NCBI RefSeq assembly: GCF_000211815.1
Contig: NZ_GL890828.1
Coordinates: forward strand, 28,767-92,766
From: Moorena producens 3L
GTDB taxonomy: Bacteria; Cyanobacteriota; Cyanobacteriia; Cyanobacteriales; Coleofasciculaceae
DNA: 64,000 nucleotides
Direction of reading: 5' to 3'
The notes beneath the pieces are model-generated. The model ran no database searches. It was not told the DNA's origin and worked only from the letters and a program-made list of their open reading frames with translations. Positions 35,232-43,635 of the stretch are shown here, one piece after another. Each line of letters begins with the position of its first letter. The first letter of the stretch is position 1. Position numbers and translations under genes: made by a program.

Positions 35232-35333
35232 AAGCTAAAAACTTTCTGTTTATTGAGCAAGAAAAACTCCCTATTCCCTATTCCCTATTCCCTGCTCCCT
35301 GCTCCCTGCTCCCTATTCCCTGCTCCCTGCTCC

Positions 35334-36821
35334 CTATTCCCTGTTCCCTCCTCCCCGATGCATAATTCGACCCAAAATTAAAGCAGTGACCGCACCAAAT
35401 CCAACACCAACCAAAACATGAAATAGCACAAACCAGAAAGTGTAAGTCAAGCAAGGCTGGAGTTCAGCTCTAGGACATTTTTCTATCAATACATTCGGGT
35501 TTAGTTTGATCAAGATCGCTTCTAGAGGTTTAGCATCGGTTTGGGAAGAAATACCACTGACCCCTAAACCAATACCGACCGAGGCAATCCAACGTTCTAA
35601 ACTTTTTTCTCGGGCTTGATCAGCCTTCTCCTTATCTCTTAAGGCTTTTTCCAAAGCGCGATCCCTTTCTGCCTGGTCAATTTCTACAATGCCTCGGATA
35701 CTACCAAGCATCTGGTCAAATAGTTGCTGACCCGGTTTGAGATAATTGAGGTTGGTTTGAATCTGATTTTGAAACAGGTTGGTTCTTTGGTTGAGGAAGT
35801 CTTCTAAAAACTCGATATTATCGTATTTGAGACTATATTCACTGATTTTTGTGAGCCATGTCTCATAGTTGCTGACATTGGTAGCGATCGCAGTTTTGTG
35901 ATCCTCCATGTCTCGCAGATAACCAGCATAGTCAAAGGTCTTTAGTGGCATCTCAGTCAGTTTCTGCTTCAGTTGCTCTAGCCTTGTTTCTGGATCCCTT
36001 GGCAATTCCTTGAAGCCTTTAACCTCTTCTTCGAGTTGCCCATAGAGTCCTCTAGTTTGGCGATAACACCAACGGGCTTGATCATAAGCAAACAGGATTT
36101 TACTGCGACAGCACAATAGATTGAACAATGACAAAGACGTCTTTTCAACCAGGTTTAAGGTTTCTGGGTGACGGTTTAACCAGACCAGAAGGTGACATTG
36201 CTCCGTTGGTTTCTCTTTACCGTTGTCATAGGCAAAAATTGGGCTACCAAATAAGTGCCCAGATGCGCTAAGTTCGGGTTTTTGGTCGGTTCCCTGGAAA
36301 AAAGCATCCACACAGGCATCGGCTAACTTTCTATCCTCCTCGGGAGTGCCCACTGGTTCCCCATAGAGCACTAAGGTTTGTCCCAAAGAAGGTTGAATAT
36401 TGCTGGCTAGGAGGCACCCTTGGGGATTTAACCGACTAAATTGACTGGCTGGAACGGTGACATTTTGGTAATACAGAGTTAGGTCAAGGGCATAGGTGTC
36501 ATGAATTTTAACGGGATAGACCTCTACTGTTAGGGCAGAGCCTTCTATTTGCAGTGGTGCAGTATAGGTTAAGCGACCATGATCAGGTAATAGTTCTATG
36601 TAACGGCTTGCGATCGCGGTTTGGCTGGGAGGGGATTGTAATTTTTCAGGTAAAGATTTCAGGTCTGGGATAGCTAGGGGTTCGCTGAGCTGAGCACAGT
36701 GTTGCCACAACTGATCCGCATCCTGTCGGAACTTTCCCGGTTCTTGACTTAAGTCTTGGCACAGATGGAAGGCATAAAGGGTGACGCTGGGGTTTTTGAT
36801 TCGCAAGGCGCTGTCAGTCAT
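35334..36821 (-). CDS. Coiled-coil protein with C-terminal membrane segments, third gene of the CHAT operon
   Basis: 495 residues, family not recognised. The N-terminal 250 residues are globular alpha/beta (SVTLYAFHLCQDLSQEPGKF, TYTAPLQIEGSALTVEVYPVKIHDTYALDLTLYYQ). Residues about 250-410 are long charged helices (YGQLEEEVKGFKELPRDPETRLEQLKQKL, ERDRALEKALRDKEKADQAREKSLERW). The end has one weak hydrophobic segment, WIASVGIGLGVSGIS, and one clear one, TFWFVLFHVLVGVGFGAVTALILG. Globular head, coiled coil and terminal membrane helices resemble pore or channel subunits. Its ATG overlaps the previous stop (TGATG), so it is coupled to the CHAT operon. An effector role is inference. Confidence 0.75.
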   Translation of the reverse strand: MTDSALRIKNPSVTLYAFHLCQDLSQEPGKFRQDADQLWQHCAQLSEPLAIPDLKSLPEKLQSPPSQTAIASRYIELLPDHGRLTYTAPLQIEGSALTVEVYPVKIHDTYALDLTLYYQNVTVPASQFSRLNPQGCLLASNIQPSLGQTLVLYGEPVGTPEEDRKLADACVDAFFQGTDQKPELSASGHLFGSPIFAYDNGKEKPTEQCHLLVWLNRHPETLNLVEKTSLSLFNLLCCRSKILFAYDQARWCYRQTRGLYGQLEEEVKGFKELPRDPETRLEQLKQKLTEMPLKTFDYAGYLRDMEDHKTAIATNVSNYETWLTKISEYSLKYDNIEFLEDFLNQRTNLFQNQIQTNLNYLKPGQQLFDQMLGSIRGIVEIDQAERDRALEKALRDKEKADQAREKSLERWIASVGIGLGVSGISSQTDAKPLEAILIKLNPNVLIEKCPRAELQPCLTYTFWFVLFHVLVGVGFGAVTALILGRIMHRGGGNRE

Positions 36822-37177
36822 CAGCCTTTGGGAGTGTTGGGTTTTTCGGTTTCTTCCGTAGAACTCTTGCGGAGGGCATTGAGTAGTTCTTCTTTCACGT
36901 TCTTTTCATAGTCAGCTTTGGCTTCAGGAGTGGCGACAGTGCCTCCAATTCCTTTTTCACGAATTGGTTGACTACCCACTAAAACATTTAGAGCATCGTC
37001 AATAACTGGATTAGATTTACACCAGTTCTCAATCTTATCTAATAGTCCCTCCACATCATGATTAGATAGCGGAGTAATTATCGCTTCCAGTTCATTACGA
37101 TCCTGTTCAGAAAAAATATCTGGTTGGCTGTTGATTAGCTTGATAAAATTTCCTATTTCTTGAATCTCAGGTTTCAT
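36821..37177 (-). CDS. 118-residue helical protein, middle gene of the CHAT operon
   Basis: MKPEIQEIGNFIKLINSQPDIFSEQDRNELEAIITPL, then NPVIDDALNVLVGSQPIREKG, and a charged helical tail EAKADYEKNVKEELLNALRK. Not recognised. The N-terminal 65 residues look like a small helical bundle of the kind used as an adaptor or effector-associated domain. ATG 37177 starts 12 bases past the CHAT stop, and the gene ends in a one-base overlap with the membrane protein. Probably an adaptor or inhibitor between them; not shown by sequence. Confidence 0.7.
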   Translation of the reverse strand: MKPEIQEIGNFIKLINSQPDIFSEQDRNELEAIITPLSNHDVEGLLDKIENWCKSNPVIDDALNVLVGSQPIREKGIGGTVATPEAKADYEKNVKEELLNALRKSSTEETEKPNTPKG

Positions 37178-37188
37178 AGTTTTAACTC

Positions 37189-40100
37189 CTATTGACCAAT
37201 TGCACAAAATGCTGCCCAATGGTAAGGTTTTTCAAAAGGCTTATCGCTGGGTCTTAGATACTTAAAATCATCATTCTTCAAAAGGGGAGCACTCAAACGC
37301 CGCTTTTGATAACTCTTTATAGATAAGCTTTCAATCCAGAGTAATAAATTTTCCTTTGTTACATCCCGCAGCCAGAGTTGGGCTTGGTTAAGAGCAACTG
37401 CTAAGGACATTTGGGAGTTTAGCAAATTATCATAAAATTTAATCATTAACAATGCTGTCGATAAATCGTTTACCTTCCACAAGCTACTAACCACTGCTGG
37501 ACTCCCCGCCACTAGGAAACCACTGGGTAACCCAATGTATTCATCGCTGATGTTGGTGTAATCAATCAATCCTGTTTCACAAGCAGAAAGGGTGACCAGG
37601 CGACATTGTTTTAATTGTAGGTCAAAGACTTGATCGATAGTCAGACATTTCTCTAGGTCAAATACTTCCTCCTCACTTATCCGTAAATAGCGCTCCGAAT
37701 TGGGTTCAGCAGAGGTCGATTTATGGGCATTGGCCAGAATTAGAGCGGATTTTCGTGGTTCTTGGTAATTAAAGTAACCGTGACAGCTAAAATGTAAACA
37801 GTGGTAACTGTTGAAAGCTTTGCTATCTATAGCAGCTTTGGTAGCAGCGTTTTCCACAAGAATTTCTGTATCTGGTGGGGGATTGAAGTAGCCTTTAACT
37901 ACGTCTACTTCGATAGGAGTGTAATGTAAATTATCAGCGGAATTTTGAACTGCAAACAGGTGGGTAAACTCTTCTGGGCGTTTTCTGGTTTGAACAAGTT
38001 GCAGTAGTTGACAGCTAGGGGCGTAACTTACCCCTGCTGGAAAGCGATCCATCAGAATTTTAGGGTTACCTTCTCTCTGCTTACTGGTAATCGGTAAGGC
38101 ATGAAGGGGGAATAAATGTAAAAACCGATGGGGGATTAAAATTAAGCGATCGCATTTTTCGGGAATTTGCTGAATTATGTGATCAATGGATAGAATATCA
38201 GCCAACTCATGTAGGCGGTTACTCAGGTCATTTGGGAGCATCCCATTTTTGCGCATAACACTTTCAATTATGCTTTGAAACCCTAGTCTTCTCGTTACTT
38301 TGAGGCATGGATTTGCTAAATTGGCATGCTCCCGGTCATTTTGCCAATTATAATTATCTTTATTGATTCTATAAGCTTTGTAATCTCGTAAATACTTATT
38401 TGTCCAATTTACCAGTTTTTTGAAGTCTTGTGGTTCAGATTGCCAAACTATAGGTTTTTGAGTTTGACCGCTAAAGATGAAGGTGAGCAGCTTATCCCCT
38501 GTAATGTAAAACTCTACAATAGCAGTGTTGTGATCCAGCTTCTGCTGAAATTGCTCAAACTTAAACCTAGAACCGATAGGTAAATTGTGGTCTTGTAAAT
38601 CATTGCGCTGCTGTCGCAACTGTTGGATATGTTGTGCTAGGACTTTTGGATTGTCAGCTTTACCCTGTTGGATTTGCTCCTGACCTGCCGCTATTTCATC
38701 TCTGTATTGTTGTAGTTGAGTAGCAACATCTACAGGAAAAATAGTTTTCAGGTCACGGCTGAGAATCTTTTCCACTAAATTGCGGGTTTTGCTCCGTTCC
38801 ACATAGTCAATGGCTGCGGTGATATTAGTTAAGTCTAGGCAAGTTTCTACCATGCCTCGGTAGCTTCGGTTGTTCTTTTCAGCTAGTTTAGTCTTGTATT
38901 CTTCTTCTCCAGAACCAGAAATAATTTCATCTCGCAGGAATTCTACAGTTTTAATAACACTATCAAAAGCATTGTAAGCTTCAGGGAACTTTTGAGCATC
39001 TTGGTAAGCACGACCGAGATTGTATTGAGTCGATGCCCATTCATAGGGAAAAGCTTCACGGGTGCGAACGGCTAAAGCGGATTGGTAGCAAGCGATCGCA
39101 TCTTCTAGGTTTTGTGCTTTTTGACCTGTGATTCTGTCAGAGTAAGCACTACCGAGATTGTTTTGAGTCATTGCCCAATAAACAGGAAAAGCTTCACGGG
39201 TGTGTACTTCTAAAACCAATTGGTAGTAAGCGATGGCCTGTTCTAGGTTTTGTGCTTTTTGACCTGTGATTCTGTTTGAGTAAGCATTACCGAGATTGTG
39301 TTGAGTCATTGCCCAATAAACAGGAAAAGCTTCACGGGTGCGAACTTCTAAAGCCAATTGGTAGTAAGCGATGGCCTGTTCTTGGTTTTGTGCCTTCTGA
39401 CCTGTGATTCTGTTTGAGTAAGCATTACCGAGATTATATTGCGTCATTGCCCATTTTTCAGGAAAAGCTTGACGGGTGCGAACTTCTAAAGCCAATTGGT
39501 AGCAAACGATCGCTCGTTCTATGTTTTGTTCTTTCTGACCTGTGATTCTTTCTAAGTAAGCATTACCGAGACTGTTTTGAGTCATTGCCCATTTTTCAGG
39601 AAAAGCTTCACGGGTGCGAACTTCTAAAGCCAATTGGTAGCAAGCGATGGCCTGTTCTTGGTTTTGTGCCTTCTGACCTGTGATTCTTTTAGAGTAAGCA
39701 TTACCGAGACTGTTTTGAGTCATTGCCCATTTTTCAGGAAAAGCTTCACGGGTGCGAACTTCTAAAGCCAATTGGTAGCAAGCGATGGCCTGTTCTTGGT
39801 TTTGTGCCTTCTGACCTGTGATTCTTTTAGAGTAAGCATTACCGAGATTGGTTTGAGTCATTGCCCATTTTTCAGGAAAAGCTTCACGGGTATAAACGTC
39901 TTTTACCAATTGGTAACAAGCGATCGCTTCTTCTAGGTTTTGTGCTTTATCCCCTGTGATTCTGTTACGGTAAGCTTCACCGAGATTGTTTTGAGTCATT
40001 GCCCATTTTTCAGGAAAAGCTTCACGGGTATAAACGTCTTTTGCCAATTGGTAGCAAGCGATAGCTTCTTCTAGGTTTTGTTCTTTCTGACCTGTGATTC

Positions 40101-40485
40101 TGTAAAAGTAAGCATTACCGAGATTGTATTGAGTCAAAGCCCAATCTTGGGGCCAAGCCTCGCGAGTGAAAACAGTTAGTGCGACTTCATAGCCAGTGAT
40201 TCCAATTTCCATATTGCTGGCTTTGTCACCCAAGGTAAATTGTAGTATTAGTGTGCTGAATTTAAAAATATCTACGGCTATATATTCCGGTTCATCTGCT
40301 TTCGCTTCCGCCAGCCTAGTTGTTACCAAAACCCGAAATTTTTTTAAAATATCATTAATTTTGTCTGTATTTTTTGCCAGTAATGGGTAAACTACCTGCT
40401 CATCACCATTACTGTCTGCGGTTGCTTGTAGTACCTGAAATAGAAAGTCGAGTTGGGCATGAAATGTATTGTCAGCCATTGCCAT
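37189..40485 (-). CDS. TPR-repeat CHAT-domain protease
   Basis: 1098 residues. An N-terminal helical region (1-100) is followed by eight 46-residue TPR-like repeats plus a partial ninth, each close to WAMTQNNLGNAYSxRITGQKAQN-x-EQAIACYQLALEVRTREAFP. A linker helix domain comes next, then the CHAT (caspase-like) protease. Catalytic His902 is in HFSCHGYF and Cys969 in LSACETG, so the enzyme should be active. Downstream DEYIGLPSGFLVAGSPAVVSSLWKVND is typical CHAT. ATG 40485 is used; TTG 40488 and ATG 40479 are alternatives. The repeats sense a ligand or partner in relatives. No Cas gene is near. First gene of a coupled three-gene operon. Confidence 0.88.
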   Translation of the reverse strand: MAMADNTFHAQLDFLFQVLQATADSNGDEQVVYPLLAKNTDKINDILKKFRVLVTTRLAEAKADEPEYIAVDIFKFSTLILQFTLGDKASNMEIGITGYEVALTVFTREAWPQDWALTQYNLGNAYFYRITGQKEQNLEEAIACYQLAKDVYTREAFPEKWAMTQNNLGEAYRNRITGDKAQNLEEAIACYQLVKDVYTREAFPEKWAMTQTNLGNAYSKRITGQKAQNQEQAIACYQLALEVRTREAFPEKWAMTQNSLGNAYSKRITGQKAQNQEQAIACYQLALEVRTREAFPEKWAMTQNSLGNAYLERITGQKEQNIERAIVCYQLALEVRTRQAFPEKWAMTQYNLGNAYSNRITGQKAQNQEQAIAYYQLALEVRTREAFPVYWAMTQHNLGNAYSNRITGQKAQNLEQAIAYYQLVLEVHTREAFPVYWAMTQNNLGSAYSDRITGQKAQNLEDAIACYQSALAVRTREAFPYEWASTQYNLGRAYQDAQKFPEAYNAFDSVIKTVEFLRDEIISGSGEEEYKTKLAEKNNRSYRGMVETCLDLTNITAAIDYVERSKTRNLVEKILSRDLKTIFPVDVATQLQQYRDEIAAGQEQIQQGKADNPKVLAQHIQQLRQQRNDLQDHNLPIGSRFKFEQFQQKLDHNTAIVEFYITGDKLLTFIFSGQTQKPIVWQSEPQDFKKLVNWTNKYLRDYKAYRINKDNYNWQNDREHANLANPCLKVTRRLGFQSIIESVMRKNGMLPNDLSNRLHELADILSIDHIIQQIPEKCDRLILIPHRFLHLFPLHALPITSKQREGNPKILMDRFPAGVSYAPSCQLLQLVQTRKRPEEFTHLFAVQNSADNLHYTPIEVDVVKGYFNPPPDTEILVENAATKAAIDSKAFNSYHCLHFSCHGYFNYQEPRKSALILANAHKSTSAEPNSERYLRISEEEVFDLEKCLTIDQVFDLQLKQCRLVTLSACETGLIDYTNISDEYIGLPSGFLVAGSPAVVSSLWKVNDLSTALLMIKFYDNLLNSQMSLAVALNQAQLWLRDVTKENLLLWIESLSIKSYQKRRLSAPLLKNDDFKYLRPSDKPFEKPYHWAAFCAIGQ

Positions 40486-40574
40486 CAACTGCTCTACAAT
40501 AGTTATTCAAAAAATAGACTTATTTAAAGCACCCTGGATTTATCAATCTTCATATAAAACCTCATAGATTATAG

Positions 40575-40620
40575 CATTTCTAAGAAGTCAGAAGTCTGAA
40601 GTTAGAAGTCAGAAGTTAGA
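40575..40620. repeat. agaagtc heptamer run
   Basis: agaagtcagaagtctgaagttagaagtcagaagttagaagt directly upstream of the 39-base array. Same heptamer as in the TATAGCAG elements. Confidence 0.7.
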
Positions 40621-41094
40621 AGTAGAGTGGGCATCCTGCCCGCCCGTCTATTCCATATCAGTAGAGTCGGCATCCTGCCCACAGCTCTATTCCATATTCA
40701 GTAGAGTGGGCATCCTGCCCGCAGCTCTATTCCATCTCAGTAGAGTCGGCATCCTGCCCGCAGCTCTATTCCATCTCAGTAGAGTGGGCATCCTGCCCGC
40801 AGCTCTATTCCATCTCAGTACAGTGGGCATCCTGCCCGCAGCTCTATTCCATCTCAGTACAGTGGGCATCCTGCCCGCAGCTCTATTCCATCTCAGTAGA
40901 GTGGGCATCCTGCCCGCCCGTCTATTCCATCTCAGTAGAGTGGGCATCCTGCCCGCAGCTCTATTCCATCTCAGTAGAGTGGGCATCCTGCCCGCAGCTC
41001 TATTCCATCTCAGTAGAGTGGGCATCCTGCCCGCAGCTCTATTCCATCTCAGTAGAGTGGGCATCCTGCCCGCAGCTCTATTCCATCTCAGTAG
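40621..41094. repeat. 39-base minisatellite, about 12 copies
   Basis: Unit agtagagtgggcatcctgcc plus cgcagctctattccatctc. Each unit contains GGGCA-tcc-TGCCC, a small hairpin. Copies vary at a few positions (cgcccgtct for cgcagctct; cagtg or gtcgg variants). The unit length is a multiple of three, so long open frames exist on both strands by chance. Not a CRISPR: there are no unique spacers. It lies upstream of the CHAT operon. Confidence 0.95.
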
Positions 41095-41103
41095 GGAGCA
41101 GGG

Positions 41104-41415
41104 AAGAGGTTTGTTCACGAGGCTCTGAGGCTCAACCACGAGACTCAAATACTCAACGTTGAGACTCTCAGACTCGTCCACGATATTCAAATACTCGACC
41201 ACGATATTCAAATACTCAACCACGAGACTCTGAGACTCGTCCACGATATTCAAATACTCGACCACGAGACTCAAATACTCAACGTTGAGACTCTGATATT
41301 CGTTCACGAGGCTCTGAGACTCAACCACGGTATTCAAATACTCACGGTCGAAGTTCAGATACTCGTCCACAAGGTCCAGATACTCAAGGTTTATATTCAA
41401 ATACTCAAGGGAGAG
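41104..41415. repeat. 21-base degenerate minisatellite
   Basis: Tandem units close to ctcgtccacgatattcaaata, alternating with cacgagactctgagactc. On the minus strand they would encode heptads such as VVEYLNI and VDESQSL. Joined to the 39-base array, they form one 237-residue open frame (40687-41400, minus). I treat this as repeat DNA rather than a gene. Confidence 0.75.
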
Positions 41416-41535
41416 GTTCAGAAGCCACTCGATCAGGTCTTGATAGCATGGCTTTTGAATGCAACACCTAACTGGATGTTACTTATTTGTTATAGCACTA
41501 CCCATTAAAGTTAAGACATTGATACAAGCTGAAAA

Positions 41536-41646
41536 AGGTGCGACCCGTAGCGAATGAAATTCTTAATGGTAAGAGCGCACCTATTTTTTAGTAAACTTTT
41601 AGGTGCGACCCAAGGGCGATTTACTCGCCCATTGGAAAGCGCACCT
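41536..41646. repeat. Two AGGTGCGACCC-ended elements
   Basis: Copies at 41536-41582 and 41601-41646. Each starts aggtgcgaccc and ends gcgcacct, with a core that can fold (gggcgatttactcgccc in the second). Others are at 43487-43539 and inside the GATGCAG elements at 26.2 and 51.3 kb; a right-hand part is at about 53460-53492. Confidence 0.7.
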
Positions 41647-41685
41647 TTGCCTCTTGCCTCTTGCCTCTTGCCCTTGCGCGTAGCG

Positions 41686-42573
41686 CTATAACTGGTTCAA
41701 CCAATTGGTCAAATCCACTTCCGTTTCAAAATCTAACAACGCTTCTCCTAAATCCTCCAACTGTTCAAAGGATAATTCCTCAATTTGATTTTGTACTTGG
41801 GGATTGATTTCACCTAGGCGACGGTTAAGTAGACGCTTAATTAAATTCAGCTCATTGCGCTTTCCTTGTTTTAATCCTTGTTTTAATCCTTGTTCTAATC
41901 CCTGTTCTAATCCTTGCTCTAATCCCTGTTCTAATCCTTGGCGAATAATTCGTTGATAAACGACTGACTCTTGCATCATATCCTCCCGAAAATAGGCTTG
42001 AATTAACTGTTCATCAAATTTCACCCCAGCCAACAGTTGCACGCAAGCAGATAAATTACGCTGCTGTTGTCTATCTTCAATCATATCGATTCTGGCTGCT
42101 ACTTGGGATAGCAGGTTTTCTGGCACTTCCGCTTGTGCTAATACTGCCAAGGGTAGTAACCCCGGTGTTGTTAGTAACGGTTGTGGATCACATTCCCAAA
42201 TCCGAATCACCCGGTAGCGGAAGGATAGGTTCCTCTCGGTAAATTGATTCACAAATACTCCGGCTAATCGGGTTGGTTTGAGAAAAATTATTACCTGTTC
42301 AATATCACAGCGATACTGACGATATAACCTTACCCAATAATCCAGCATCCGCAGGGGTAACGGAGGTTCAGATTGGGGTAAGGTTTGAAATTCAAGATGC
42401 AAGATAGCATCAGCAACTCGCACAAAAAACAAGGCATCTGCCCGAATTGGTTCTGTGCTTAATTCGGTGTTTAGAATTTCGATATCCTCTGCTGGTTCTT
42501 GGTTAAACAACCAACGGGTAAAGGCTTGAGGATATTGTTCAACTAAATATTTTAGGGTACTGTCGTAAGTCAT
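41686..42573 (-). CDS. Rpn-family PD-(D/E)XK nuclease with C-terminal DUF4351-like domain
   Basis: 295 residues. MTYDSTLKYLVEQYPQAFTRWLF is the family start. The nuclease core RADALFFVRVADAILHLEFQT gives the D...E-x-Q pattern, followed by MLDYWVRLYRQYRCDIEQVIIFL. After residue 215 comes GLEQGLEQGLEQGLEQGLKQGLKQG, from a 12-base tandem repeat (41869-41940), then a helical LLNRRLGEINPQVQNQIEELSFEQLEDLGEALLDF domain of the DUF4351 type. The number of GL(E/K)Q units should vary. Distant from the Rpn gene at 20693. Confidence 0.88.
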   Translation of the reverse strand: MTYDSTLKYLVEQYPQAFTRWLFNQEPAEDIEILNTELSTEPIRADALFFVRVADAILHLEFQTLPQSEPPLPLRMLDYWVRLYRQYRCDIEQVIIFLKPTRLAGVFVNQFTERNLSFRYRVIRIWECDPQPLLTTPGLLPLAVLAQAEVPENLLSQVAARIDMIEDRQQQRNLSACVQLLAGVKFDEQLIQAYFREDMMQESVVYQRIIRQGLEQGLEQGLEQGLEQGLKQGLKQGKRNELNLIKRLLNRRLGEINPQVQNQIEELSFEQLEDLGEALLDFETEVDLTNWLNQL

Positions 42574-43041
42574 TAGACATCTGAAGGAACTAAGTAAATT
42601 CTGGTGAACTAATCGAAAAGAGGGTTAAGAGCCACAAATTCGACGACTCGAACCTATCCCAAATCATCTTCAATAAAGCCATGGGAAGGTCTGTCGGAAA
42701 TATTGGCCACTTAACTAACTCTTGAAATTCCCAGTAAACCCCGACAATCATTAACGGTAGCTCGGGTGATAAAAACCAGGTAAAATGATTGCTATTGTTG
42801 GTTAATATAATTAATATTATCACATTTTAGCCATATTATTGCTCAAATTATTAACTAAAAATTAAGTAAAATAAGTTAATATTTGTCTACAATTAACGTT
42901 AGATTATGCTTTGTCAAGCCTATGCAATAGCTTTTTTATACAAACCCTAAAACTTCCCAAAAAAACTTTTAAAAAACCTTGACCAATTAAATATATAATT
43001 ATTATAATAATCATTGTAAATCCAAGTTGATTTTTTTCACA
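42574..43041. other. AT-rich spacer with the promoter of the 66-residue small protein
   Basis: Strongly AT-rich. TTGACC at 42979-42984 and TATAAT at 43003-43008 with an 18-base spacer make a good promoter for the gene at 43042. An open frame at 42590-42823 (minus) lacks features and I do not call it. Nothing else seen. Confidence 0.5.
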
Positions 43042-43242
43042 ATGTCAGAAAAATTTACTCGCAATTTCAAGAAACAACCGACTCAGCACACTCTCAAAGG
43101 TACTCGTGAATCAGTAATTTATAGTATGCAAATGTTTTATTCCCTAGGCTATGCCGAAATCGCGGAGTGGACCCCTCTAGAACCGACCGATATTCCAGGA
43201 GAAGTAATTACTACTATGACCAAGTATTGGTTATTGCCATAA
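43042..43242 (+). CDS. Small conserved protein, paralog of the one at 17408
   Basis: 66 residues from ATG 43042. Core MFYSLGYAEIAEWTPLEPTDIPGEVITTMTKYW aligns with the 77-residue protein at 17408 through YSL-YA, EW, EPT and PGEV. The N-terminus is again short and basic (KFTRNFKKQ). It has a similar upstream AT-rich promoter and is followed by a G7-ttt-C7 hairpin. Function unknown. Two paralogs with matching promoters suggest a small multicopy family. Confidence 0.72.
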   Translation: MSEKFTRNFKKQPTQHTLKGTRESVIYSMQMFYSLGYAEIAEWTPLEPTDIPGEVITTMTKYWLLP

Positions 43243-43256
43243 CACCTTAACTTTCT

Positions 43257-43273
43257 GGGGGGGTTTCCCCCCC
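43257..43273 (+). terminator. G7/C7 hairpin after the small protein gene
   Basis: GGGGGGG-ttt-CCCCCCC 14 bases past the stop, no clear U-tract. The gggggtttccccc motif also occurs in the GATGCAG elements. Confidence 0.5.
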
Positions 43274-43375
43274 TTGGCCTTGGGTTTAGGAAATTTCTGA
43301 CATATGTGATTGACATAGCCGTGGATAGTATTTCTACGGCTATTTTTTTGGCGTTCCTGAATAATAGAATGATTT

Positions 43376-43481
43376 TATAGCAGTCGCCAGGGCAGTTAGG
43401 ACATGACAAAAGTCTCAAACCTAAGTAAGCGCAAGAGTTTGACTTCTGACTTCTGACTTCTGACTTCTGACTTCTGCTATA
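43376..43481 (-). repeat. TATAGCAG-ended inverted repeat element, copy 2
   Basis: 106 bases in reverse orientation to copy 1: TATAGCAG, tcgccagggcagttagg, caagagtttgacttctgac heptamers, CTGCTATA. An aggtgcg...cgcacct element (43487-43539) follows directly, then atgggcatcttgcccgt. Confidence 0.78.
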
Positions 43482-43635
43482 AGAGTAGGTGCGCGCCTCC
43501 AAGGGCGCGAGGGATTGCTCGGGCCCTTGGGTCGCACCTGTAGAATGGGCATCTTGCCCGTTCGAGATCTGGTAGAGCGAGCAGAATGCCCACTCTACTG
43601 CTATCCATTACTTGACTGACGCAACGCCTATTTAA

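Noticed and set aside
37189..40485. TPR-CHAT as part of a type III-E CRISPR (Craspase) locus
   Set aside because: No gRAMP/Cas7-11-like, csx30 or CRISPR array nearby; the TPR units differ and the partner genes are unrelated.
40621..41094. Possible CRISPR array (regular 39-base repeats)
   Set aside because: Units are contiguous and there are no unique spacers; it is a minisatellite. No cas gene is in the window.
40687..41400. 237-residue minus-strand frame as a protein gene
   Set aside because: It runs through two minisatellites with unit lengths divisible by three; no start signal or domain. Listed as repeats.
42590..42823. 77-residue hydrophobic frame
   Set aside because: No ribosome binding site, biased to AT-rich spacer DNA, no recognisable pattern.
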